Positions 10,176 through 19,559 of a DNA stretch of 27,372 nt are shown in pieces (positions within the stretch are counted from its first letter, which is position 1; every line of letters begins with the position of its first letter). The stretch is from the NCBI GenBank assembly GCA_051453625.1, contig JBOZIK010000001.1, positions 28,703,764 to 28,731,135 on the forward strand. The letters are read 5' to 3'. The translations under genes and the position numbers were made by a program. The notes beneath the pieces are model-generated. The model was not told the DNA's origin. It searched no databases and saw only the letters and a list, made by a program, of their open reading frames with translations. This DNA comes from Welwitschia mirabilis (Eukaryota > Gnetophyta > Gnetopsida > Welwitschiales).

Positions 10176-11121
10176 GACAAAAGAAATCTTATTTACAACT
10201 CATGCACCTAATTTGGGTGAGTAATCTTCTTGCTTAAATTAACAATATTAATAACATATATCATTTCCTCATGTTAGTCCCTTTTTAATCCTTCATAGGC
10301 TCATAATTAATCCAAAATATATTTAAAATGCATTGGAAGAACAAATGCACCAATTTCAAAATTGTCATATGACACAACAAGGAAAATAGTATTTTGTGCA
10401 TAAAGCACTTTCATAAATATTAATAAGGATAAAAGTCATGGTAGAATAAATGATACTCATGTATTCTTTTTGGCTTATGGACAAGATTGCATGTCCTTAT
10501 TTACATGTTTACACTTTTCATGATCATTACATCAACAACACAAATCATACAAAAGGAACACCATAATTGAATGTAAGAAAAATGTCATAATTAAATGTAA
10601 GAAAATTCATAATTAAACATAGTATGCTTACTTTTTATCTACTTATTATTCTTTCACTCTTACCAAATAATTTTGTTTTTTTTTTTTAAGATTTGAATAA
10701 GGCATAGGGATAAATGATTAAAATAAATATATCACATGCCATTTTTGTAGACCTTTTATTTACACCTTCATTTGAAATTTTCAATTTAAATATTTAACCA
10801 TGTAAATGACTTGTCTAATCATGCATAGGTTTACTTAGTATTAAAATTATTATTATAATAATTATTATTTAAAATAATGAGATTATCAAAAACTAAGATT
10901 GATTAACTAAGTAATTTTATGAGTACCTATGATTCAAAATATTTATGTGGAATAAGAAATATAACATATTATTAATTATAAGGCTACACATTAAATCTCA
11001 TTAAAATAAAAAAAAGAATGTTCATTAACATTTGATATCAAAATTTCTTACATAATTTAGAGTCTTTCATATTCATATTGTTATGATTACCAATTAAGTT
11101 TATAAAATATGGAATGTAATA

Positions 11122-12480
11122 GGTAAGCCTTATGAAATAATTTCATAATAAAAGAGGTAGGTAATAAGTTTTGAGACAATGATGGATCATTTTATGATGT
11201 GAATGGAATTAGAGATTACCTAAGTAAAAGGACTTAAGGTGATGACTATATAAGTGGTGATTCTTAAGTGATTCCATGGAAGAGATACCATCAGGAGATA
11301 TTGATTCCATTGTAGTTGATTCTACCCATCTTAAGTCTCATCAAGAAGGTGAATCTTATCTAAGAGTATGTAATGAAACTAAAATTTTCTCATTGTAAGT
11401 TTTTCTAGTGTAATTAATAGGTGAAGGCTTAAGGTATGAAATACTTTAAGTTCGAGGGTATGAAGGCTATGATTGAATGAAGGATCATGGAATGGGAGAG
11501 AATCCATGTGAACTTTTACATATGCAACTGTAAATTTAGATGGAACATTAATGCAAATGGTAAAGTATATGTGATCAAGATCTAAAAATATCTATCCTAT
11601 AGATACCTCATGGTTTTTCAACAAATCTTGTAAGATATCATTTTAAGATGAAGATAAAGATAAGTGGTTATTCACTAGATGACATAAGTTCTTATCAAGA
11701 TAAGTATGCATAAGATCATCAGAAAGTTGTTGTGATTTAAAAGAAAGTTTGTCTTCTACATTAGGATTTAAATATTGCTCAAGAGATAGAGATGATATGC
11801 AAACTTTTTGCTTATGAGAATATTAAAAAGAAAGAAATGATTCTATATAAGATGGATTATCTATGTTCTATTCTTTACAATTTTTGCTAAATGATTCATT
11901 CTTTAATGTATAACTATTATCAACTATATATCTTTCATCGAATGGTAATTCATCTTCCAGTATGTTCTCATCCTCAAGATCCTTAAGGGTTTTTCTTGTC
12001 CCTAAAGGATGTGGTTTGGGATTTATTAATTTAACTATTATTACTTCTCTTAAGATTTATATAATTAGGTTCCAAGGATATAGGAAGCTTCTCTTCTCAT
12101 TATTGGATAAGTGTCTTAATAATTTGGATAATAGTTTAATTTAATTATTACATATTTTACTTAAGCCTTTATAAGATGCAAGAGGTTTATTGATTGAAAT
12201 TTTGTTATGGGATATTGATTATACTTTCATGAATTTATTAAGCATAGTTTCTAAATAATTAAAAAGTGATTATTGATTTTTTGAAGATTAAGAATATTGG
12301 TCAGAAGATAATGGATAAAGTAAAGGATATTTATGAGAAAATAAAGAACGAAAATTAGAAGGTGAAAGAAATTTAAAAGAGGATGAGGAATAAGAGTTAT
12401 GAGGGATGATGGAAGGTAAAGAAAATTCATGAAATGATGAAGGACAAGAGTCATGAAAAAAGGTGAAAGGCAAAGACTTA
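11122..12480. other. Post-integrase non-coding region of gypsy element
   Basis: No recognisable protein. The short frame at 11962-12144 (+) shows no known motif. About 12280-12480 is strikingly purine-rich on the + strand, with GAAGAT, GAGGATGAGGAATAAGAG and similar runs and very few C. Confidence 0.45.
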
Positions 12481-12809
12481 ATATTCTCTTAGAAATAGTA
12501 AATAAATTTAAATTTTAAATTATGAAAGTAAGATAAAAGTTTATCATTATTGCGGAGCATATTTATGCAACATTTATGTCCTGAGCAGAATCTTTTTAAT
12601 CACAAATAATAATGCACAAAAAAAACACACTAATACAGATGTAAGTTGACCTAAATGTTGTAATCTGTCAAAAGCCAAAGTAGGAAATAAGAGAATTGCT
12701 TTTAAAATAGAAACACTTGTATACTAATCTATGGAAATAACTTGTAATACATGAAAGTAAAGTATAATACACCCATGCAAAGAAATCTAGAAAAAGGAAA
12801 TAGCAATGC

Positions 12810-13610
12810 ACTTAACCTAAACTAACCAAGCATAACCTTGACAAAGGTTGCCCTCATAACCTATATCACTAGAGAAACTGTCACCAAATCTAAAGCAACA
12901 TAAGCTATTAGGAAGAGAAACGATCAAATAATGAAAGTATAAAAAGAAATGTTTTATACTAAGAATTAAACCAAATATATGTTATAAGGTACCCACACCT
13001 TAATGGAGGAAATATCATCCAATACTAAGAAAACATCTCTATAGAACTACAAGATGCATCTCTGATCCTTCAATCTCCTATCACAAGAATTTCAAGTGTA
13101 AATGAAGCCAAGCAGGAGTAGAGGATAAGATTTCTATTTATTGATTCAAACAAATAATAGCAAAGACAGAAAGATGTAGGTAAATCATAACAAATTCATA
13201 AAGAAAAAATGGAAATACAAGTGGCAAAAGTTTGGTCATTGTTTAGTACAGATGTTACAATAGTGTCATTCGGCTGGTTGTCCACATGATAGAATAGAGG
13301 ATGCCACCTCATAAGCAATCCACATCAGCTACTAATTAGAATTTAGTTAGCATTTAGTTGGAACAGTCATCCATATAGTCATCTAGATGATGAGGTAGAT
13401 AATAGTTTTCAATAATTCTTTAGTCATTGCATTAACCTTAATGTTTGTAGAAAGTTATCTTCATAAATACAAAGTATTCATATTTGTTTAGAATGCTTAA
13501 AATTATCATGAAGATTTTATATTTCCATTATTTTTCATCCTAGCTTCCCATTATCACTAAAATCAAGTATTTACCTACAAAACAACTTAAAATACCTTAT
13601 CAAATATGTG
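12810..13610 (+). repeat. Diverged dispersed repeat, copy B
   Basis: Counterpart of 720-1640 in the same orientation; shared landmarks are listed under copy A. The end block here reads AGAATGCTTAAAATTATCATG (13487 on), against GAACATGCTTGAAATGCC in copy A. On the - strand, ATAAATAGAAATC near 13131-13143 could be a TATA-like site, so copy B may be an LTR or LTR-like segment nested in the gypsy element. It encodes no protein. Confidence 0.6.
13371..13405. repeat. CATC...GATG module with perfect TCATCTAGATGA palindrome
   Basis: GTCATCTAGATGATGAGG contains the 12-bp palindrome TCATCTAGATGA, preceded by GTCATCC and followed by TAGATAATAG. It has the same layout as the modules in copy A. Confidence 0.55.
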
Positions 13611-14329
13611 TAAGTTGATAGTACAACATAACTCCCAACTTAGTTTTATTAGTGCTTGATAAAACCAGGCTTTAAACTATGTTTGTGAGCCAATTTATTA
13701 AACAATAAAACCATTATAATACTTGAGGAAATTATCTCAAAAAGATTTGTAAAAATTTTAGAGATAGAATATTAAATTTTTGAGAAGCTAGAAAAAATAA
13801 ACAAAACACTTGCCATTAAACTTAGTAGTCAGTCGTCTAGGTTGTCAGCTAGACGATGGAGGGAATGATAGGATCAAAAAAAAGCTTTGGAATTTGAAAC
13901 CTATGATAGAATTTTATTTTTATAGATATTCAATTAAACATAATAAACAACCCCCTACTGAAATAAATAGTTAAAAATGAAAATTTGCCTAAGTACAAAT
14001 AGATCCTCGTCATAAGAGTTAAAAGATAATCATGTAAAATTAGAAAAAAAAACGAATACATCATGCTAGAAAAATGATATGTTTATATAATGTTAGAATA
14101 GAGTTTTTTAATACAAAAAATGTAGAAGGGGAGATATAAAATATAATACAAAATTACTCTCCTTATCTATGCATGATAAACAATAGCTTAGTAGCTAGCT
14201 CAAGAGCAAGGGAAGAATAAGGAGAATGCTTTGGATCTATGGGGAAATGAAAATCTAGAGATGTGATAATAAATCATACTATCTCATTACCCTAGACATG
14301 AGAACCAACTCAAGAATATCTATAGTCAC
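13611..14329. other. Non-coding region with one CATC/GATG-type module
   Basis: No gene is seen. At 13832-13859 GTCGTCTAGG and AGCTAGACGATGG form an imperfect inverted repeat of the same module family, with CG in place of CA/TG. This may be a less-deaminated version. Confidence 0.45.
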
Positions 14330-15430
14330 ACTCTGCTAAATAAAGACAATGTACTAGTACATGTCCACCATCTAGTCCTCCATGTGCTGTAATCTTTTTT
14401 TAATATATAGGATCTGTTGATCAATTATCTGCTCAAAAGTCTAGATCCTCTAATCGAGTACCTAGATACCTTTATCCACAAAACCTTTGATGATCTTGGT
14501 GGTCTCAGCTAGGAGAGCCTAAATTTTCTCTAGAGAAGATCAAACTGCAGGTCTCTATACCTAAGGTCTCTCTACCTCTCTTAGAATCTGTATATCCATG
14601 TTCTATAGGTAGTGAGAAAATATCTAAATGTGTGAGATGCACTACTCACCCATGGGATCTGGTATCCAAAACTGGATAAAAAGACTAACAGGAGATATGA
14701 ATAATCAAGTATCTGTAACTGTCATACCCCTATCATGGACTTGAGTCTCCTCCATATAAAGGTCAGTAAGACCATCTAATCCGCCTCATGAAAAGCTGCC
14801 AAAATCTATAGATGTACCATTATGATGTGACTATTATGAAATAATGAGCCGATGTTATGAATCAGTCCTCTATGTAGTACTCTATAAGCAGGGATTAGTT
14901 GAGTAATATTTATCCCTCCTTGATCAGTTATCAAGTTAGCTGGTATGTCTAAAATAGCAATGTAGGTTTGACACTCCTTTGTCCCACTAGTTAAATAGAT
15001 GTTCATACTTCTAAGCCCTCTAAGATATGTAATAACTATAGTATGGGATGGAAGAATAGCTATCTCATAGTCTCAAATAAAAGTGACTAGCATATTCTGA
15101 AGTTGACCACGAGCGTCAGCTTGCCTCTCTATATGCATGGAATCGTAAAATTCTCTTATCTCTGATACACAATAAGATCCATGTGCATCAATGATTCAAT
15201 GTGTCCATAAATCTGTCAATCTCTAATCTACCTTAGGCTCTATATGGTGCATGAAGTCTTCAAAATATCACTCAACGTGAATATTAATACTCTGTATACT
15301 CAAAGATCGACTGTGTCAAGGTGGCAGATGTGTAGGCTCTGCATGCTCAATCTCTGGCTTCACTAAAGGGTCTACCTCCTACTTTATAGGCTTAGTCTTA
15401 GCCTTGGCCTATCTAGCTCTACACATATTG
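14330..15430 (-). pseudogene. Decayed ORF downstream of integrase (plant transposon-protein-like)
   Basis: One - strand frame from about 15430 to 14806 reads through several stops: a lysine-rich opening (AKAKTKPIK), MHHIEPKVD, DLWTH, then SEIREFYDSM near 15160-15136, and MNIYLTSGTKECQTY from 15006. The W..H...L-REFY pattern recalls the VREFY motif of the putative plant transposon protein domain, often encoded beyond integrase in Athila-like elements. The later phrase YRVLHRGLIHNIGSLFHNS fits loosely with the same family. A different frame at about 14545-14330 gives a charged, coiled-coil-like tail (AETTKIIKGFVDKGI). Position and strand agree with the integrase. It has stops and at least one frameshift. 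The identity rests on short motifs and may be wrong. Confidence 0.4.
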
Positions 15431-16800
15431 GACCCATTTAATCGAAGACACAAAATTTGTCATGTGAAAATAGATAGAAAAATTAAAAATAACACATGTA
15501 TGCATAATAATGACTCCTAAAATAGATGAAAAACTAGCAAAAATATTGAAAATATGTCCTAACCCCTCTAAAGATGCAGTGCATCCCAAATTGCCAAAAT
15601 GTAAGATAAAAATGAAAAAAAAACATGAAAAGTGCAAAAATAATATTTTTTATAGGCCCCACATGAAGCAAAAATTTGAAGTATTCAAATAAAAAATCTA
15701 ATTCAGCAGAGTCGTAAAACATGTTAAACTGATTAGTTTTTCCTAAAGAATTAGTACGTTTAGACCTACAGTTTATGAGAAAATGAGTGTAGTTAAATTC
15801 AAATCTATAAGTTCCAAAATGAATAGCATGAAAAATTGAATGATATACATGAAAATTACTTGTTAAAAGATAGACAAATGGGAGAAAAAAGTGAAAAATA
15901 AGAGGAGAGAGAAACATACCTCATTTTTGCAAATTTGATGAAAACTCACAAATCTAAAACTAAATCTAAATGGGACAAATTTTGGAATGCTGGTACTAGC
16001 CAAAGGGATCATTGCCTCTAAAAAAATCAAGGAAAATGATGAGAAAATGAAAAAAAGGATTTGGATCATGGTTTTATCACACTATCATCTAGTCATGTCG
16101 TTTAGATGAGAACCCTAGGATGACTCTTAAAAAAACAAATTAGACCATCATCCTTCCAATGTTGTTTAGATGATAAGGTAGATGATGGAGCATGAAAAAT
16201 ATTTTGAAAAGAAAAAGGTCAAATAGAAAAGTTAGGCTCAAATATGATTATTTACGTAGTAGTTCTAAAAAAAAAGTAAAAAAGATAGAAGCTCACATAG
16301 AAAATCACCAAAACCAATAAAACAAAATGAAAAAAAAAAATACACATGAAAGAAAAAACTATGGCTAAAGAAAATAGACAATCTAGGTCAAAAGCTATAA
16401 AAAAGACTGAATAAATGTGCCTAAACAGAAAATGAAAGCATGGTAAACTTAGAACTCTATAAGATATAAGAACTTATAAAGACTTGGAACTAAAAGATGT
16501 TCTTTTAAAATTTTTCAAATGATTTTTTGAAAAAATGATTTAGATGATCAAATAGTAAGAAAACTACTAAATGATTAAGGTACTACAGAATAATAAGAAA
16601 ACGTTAAAATGATTTTGAAATTGTAAACTTAAAAACCAAAGATATATAGAGTGAAAATGGATACAAAGAACAAGAAGAAGATCGTTTACCTATCCTAAGT
16701 ACTATCCTAGCAAAATCCCAAAGATATCATAACATCATTTGAGTTAATATGCATGACAAAATGTATTTACTTCATAAAGTTCAATAAAAAAGGTAGTGCT
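15431..16800. other. Non-coding internal region of gypsy element with two CATC/GATG modules
   Basis: Open stretches on the - strand (for example 15534-15917) are phenylalanine/histidine-rich low-complexity translations of A-rich + strand DNA and show no domain. CATC/GATG modules lie at 16083-16110 and 16145-16188; the second ends GATGATAAGGTAGATGATGG. Confidence 0.45.
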
Positions 16801-16804
16801 ATCG

Positions 16805-16908
16805 TAACAGTCAAGGATTCAAGTACATAGACTAATGAATGTCAAAATCAAGAGTTAACAGTCAAGGATTCAAGTACATAGACTAATGAATGTCAAAATC
16901 AAGAGTTA
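16805..16908. repeat. Perfect 2 x 51-bp tandem duplication
   Basis: The 51-bp unit starting AACAGTCAAGGATTCAAG at 16806 is repeated exactly at 16857-16907. No difference was seen between the two copies, so it is much younger than the surrounding decay, or is an assembly artefact. Confidence 0.95.
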
Positions 16909-17530
16909 TTCAAAAATAAACTTACTTGCACTTGTCCCACAAACTCACTCAAATCTTAAAAAGTGAAATGAACAAGTCAGAATACTAAGAGTCACCTTTG
17001 ATGATATCAAGAATACCATTGATTACCTCAAATTTTATTGCTTTTTCCATGATGAGGGGAGTGCAACCACTATCAGAGGAGTAAAAACCCATGAAGCACA
17101 ACCAGCTAACCCCTGAATGAAGTTCCCATAGCTATCAACACTGCCAAAGGTTCTTTTTGAAAATATTTATCATGGTGTAGTAGAACATCATTGTGACCAT
17201 GTATTTTTCTTTAAAGCATAATATAATAACTCATGATCATTATTTCTCTATCTTTTTTCCTAAAAATTCTCACATGGTCACACACTCGAAAAAGGCAAAG
17301 GTGAATAAGTGAGATTAAAAAAAAGAAAAAAGCACTACCAAACAACCTACGACTAAAAAAACATAAGAAACCAAGGCATCTTCCTTTAAACGAAGCCCAT
17401 AGTCATGAGAATGTCTTAAGATTGGGTGAATCCAATCCTATCACTTGTAAATAACCAAGTATAAATTAATCATGAAACTTCATAAATTAACACATAATTT
17501 AGGTTTGAAAGATAATCAGATAACATCATA
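16909..17530. other. Non-coding sequence just past the gypsy integrase
   Basis: No protein frame was recognised. On the - strand this follows the integrase C-terminus. A slightly more GC-rich patch at about 17055-17150 (GAGGGGAGTGCAACC, ACCAGCTAACCCC) was not identified. Confidence 0.4.
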
Positions 17531-17539
17531 ATATTAACC

Positions 17540-18790
17540 AAAAATTTCAACTGAGTCATTAAGATGCACTTTTTCTACAAGATAAAGATCTAACCATTTC
17601 AAGGTTAATTTGTTATTCAAAAGATGAAGTCTAGTGTTATATAACAAGATAAGTTAACTGGGTTTAAACTTTGTATAAATTTTTTTTATCATATTTCAAC
17701 TTTACTTAGGCTTAATGGATTAATTAACAATGTATGGCATGAGTTCTTAATTTTATTAAGATGATCTAACTGGGCTAATATATGGAATGAATTCTTTTTC
17801 TATTAAGATGATCTAACTGAGCTAATATATATTTAAGGTTTTCATCAAAATCAAAAATATTAAGTTGATAAGATAAACGATAAGAATTATAACACACATC
17901 AATTCGTAACACACATACTTTACTATATACAAGTTCATGAGAAGTATTCCAAGTAATATGGTAAGCCCAAAGTACATTGTTAAGTTTAGAAGCTCAAGAC
18001 TTTTTATTAATAGAGTTACATTTTTGTAACATTTTCTTAATTTCTCTTTTGGCATTTTCAGCCTATCAATTAATTTGAGGATGATAAGCATAAGCTACTC
18101 TATGTTCTATAGTAATGGATAAAAGGAATTTCTTAAAAGTTTAATTAATGAAATGATTAACTTGATCAGTAATGATAACTCTAAGAAAAAAAATCTCTAA
18201 AAGGTATGAGTTCTAAGAAAATTACAGACAATTTGGACATCATTCAAAGAAGTAGGTATGGTTTTAACTCATTTAGTCACATAAACCACACCCATTAAAA
18301 TGTAATTTTTATTATAAGAAGATGTATGAATAGGGCCTATGAAATTAATACCCCAATAATCAAAATACTCACACTCAAGAATAGTTCTAAGGGTTATTTC
18401 TTGTAAATAAATAAGGCTATCATAACACTGACAAGGATCACACCTTCTAGTAAAATTAAAAGAATCATGAAAAAAAGAAGGTCAGTAAAAACAAGAATGA
18501 AGGATTTTTATCACATTTTTAATTCTAGTAAAATGTCCTCCATAAACACCACCATGACAAAGATGAAGGATCTCAAGTATCTCCCAATCAAGCACACATT
18601 TTCTCATGATTTAGTCTTTGCACCTATGGTACAAATGTGGCTCAATCCACTCATAGTTACCTATCCTATGAAAAAAAGATTTGCATTAATTATAAGTTTA
18701 ATGTTGTGGTATTTTCATGGTTATAAGATAACTAATAATGTTGGCATATCATGGAGGAGAATGAGAAGAAGAGACAATGAAAAGCTACTC
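17540..18790 (-). pseudogene. pol (INT): Ty3/gypsy integrase, Athila/Tat type (broken)
   Basis: Integrase joins retrotransposon DNA to the genome. Read on the - strand across frames. The zinc-binding part shows CHGGVYGGHF (about 18560-18535), SCFYWPSFFHDSFNFTRRC and CDPCQC (about 18440-18425). The core shows ILECEYFDYWGINFIGP, in which the first catalytic Asp is Asn (codon at 18344-18346), then YILMGVVYVTKWV, then IITDQVNHF with the second Asp, then AYHPQIN followed by two stops and AEN with the Glu. Next come LNNVLWAYHITW and DENLKYILAQLDHLN. A C-terminal GPF/Y-like module is at about 17680-17545 (LLYNTRLHLLNNKL, KWLDLYLVEKVHLNDSVEI). Stops and frameshifts are frequent, and a 47-bp duplication interrupts the C-terminus. 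Certainly inactive. Confidence 0.88.
17731..17830. repeat. 47-bp tandem duplication inside integrase C-terminal coding
   Basis: ATTAAGATGATCTAACTG begins at 17755 and again at 17802, and the unit continues GGCTAATATATGGAATGA. A partial earlier unit (GTATGGCATGAGTTCTT) precedes the first. Because 47 is not a multiple of three, it shifts the integrase frame. Confidence 0.9.
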
Positions 18791-18799
18791 ATCAGAAAA

Positions 18800-19035
18800 A
18801 GAATCATCAATAAGAGAATTATCCAGAGGAGAAGGAAGTTGAGATAAGTGATTAGCAATAAAATTATGCTTCCCTACTTTATCTATAATGGTCAAGTTAA
18901 ACTCTTACATAATAAGGATCCATATAATTAAATGAGCACTCAAACATTTATTGGTCATGAGGTAACGAATAGCAACATGATCAGTGTAAACACTCATATG
19001 AAAGCCTAAAAGATCATGGCTAAGAGAATCAAGGA
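18800..19035 (-). pseudogene. pol (RNase H): Ty3/gypsy RNase H, C-terminal part (truncated by gap)
   Basis: RNase H degrades the RNA strand during reverse transcription. From the gap edge the - strand reads LDSLSHDLLGFHMSVYTDHVAIRYLMTNK, then LIIWILIM, a stop, EFNLTIIDKVGKHNFIANHLSQL. This matches the usual end of gypsy RNase H: VYTDH..L+YL, then R/IW, the QEFDLEI-like strand, and AD/NHLSRL. The catalytic TDH Asp is kept, while the usual ADHLSR Asp is Asn. Its N-terminal half and the reverse transcriptase before it lie in the N run or are missing. It leads directly into the integrase on the same strand, as in gypsy pol. Confidence 0.85.
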
Positions 19036-19135
19036 NNNNNNNNNNNNNNNNNNNNNNNNNNNNNNNNNNNNNNNNNNNNNNNNNNNNNNNNNNNNNNNNN
19101 NNNNNNNNNNNNNNNNNNNNNNNNNNNNNNNNNNN
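19036..19135. other. Assembly gap (100 N)
   Basis: Exactly 100 N, commonly used for a gap of unknown length. The sequences on its two sides do not belong next to each other in a gypsy element: RNase H on the left, the outer LTR part on the right. Confidence 0.95.
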
Positions 19136-19554
19136 AATTTTAGTTTCTTTTAAAACTTGAATAAGACACATGAATAAATGATTAAAATAAATATATCACA
19201 TGCCCTTTTTTTTTGTAGATATTATTTTACACCCTCATATGGATTTTATTTTTTAGATTTAGCTATTTAACCATGGAAAATGACTTGACTAATTATAAAT
19301 AGATTTATTTAGTACTAAAATTCTTATAATTATTATTGCAACTTGAAATAATGAATTGCCCAAAACTAAGATTAAATAGTGAAGTAATCTTATGAGTATT
19401 TATAATGTTTGACATACAGTACATTATTAATTATAGGGCTACACATAAATTTTCACTAGGAATAAAAAGGTATTTTTATTAAAATTGATATCAAAATGTA
19501 TTACATAGTTTAGAAACTCTATTAATTAAAGCTTACAAAGTGTGGATTATTACA
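19136..19554 (-). repeat. Start of 5' LTR of gypsy element (rest in gap)
   Basis: It matches about 10690-11121. Shared runs include GAATAAATGATTAAAATAAA-like text, ATATATCACATGCC, TTATTAATTATA followed by GGGCTACACA, and TTGATATCAAAATG. On the - strand it begins TGTAATAATCCACAC at 19554. Confidence 0.75.
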
Positions 19555-19559
19555 TAGAC
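19555..19559. repeat. Probable target-site duplication of gypsy element, right copy (TAGAC)
   Basis: TAGAC directly follows the terminal ACA and equals 7138-7142. Confidence 0.6.

Larger units (their letters stand above)
7143..11121 (-). repeat. Probable 3' LTR of gypsy element (about 4 kb)
   Basis: On the - strand the LTR would start at 11121 (TATTACATTCC, against TGTAATAATCC in the other copy; the first 24 bases align without a gap) and end at 7143 in GGATGTTACA. A TATA box at 9835-9842 fits this orientation, as do tandem repeats upstream of it. No protein is encoded. The part at 7900-9200 is extremely AT-rich. At about 4 kb it is long, so an older nested insertion inside it is possible. 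The stretches 9449-9458 and 9547-9556 share CCAATGGGAG in a weak duplication with a period of about 98 bp. Confidence 0.55.
7143..19554 (-). mobile_element. Large Ty3/gypsy element, Athila/Tat-like (inferred extent)
   Basis: The outer ends are TGTAACATCC on the left and the inverse of TGTAATAATCC on the right, each flanked by TAGAC. A block of about 430 bp at the right edge of the left LTR (about 10690-11121) matches 19136-19554, as expected if both are the 5' part of the two LTRs of one - strand element. RNase H and integrase lie between them on the - strand, in the correct order. No gag, protease or reverse transcriptase is visible; these would lie in the gap at 19036-19135. A clear polypurine tract is not seen next to 11121. 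The alternative is two unrelated LTR copies around a separate gypsy fragment. The TAGAC match makes a single element the better reading. Confidence 0.6.

Noticed and set aside
12251-12473. Two overlapping - strand frames of 60-67 residues
   Set aside because: These are low-complexity antisense translations of the purine-rich tract.
15534-15917. 127-residue open frame on the - strand
   Set aside because: Its Phe/His/Leu-rich sequence mirrors an A-rich + strand. It has no domain and no relation to neighbouring element ORFs.
18467-18847. 126-residue open frame on the + strand
   Set aside because: It is the antisense of the gypsy integrase and the spacer after RNase H, and is rich in Lys/Arg from low complexity. 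The - strand carries the recognisable domains.
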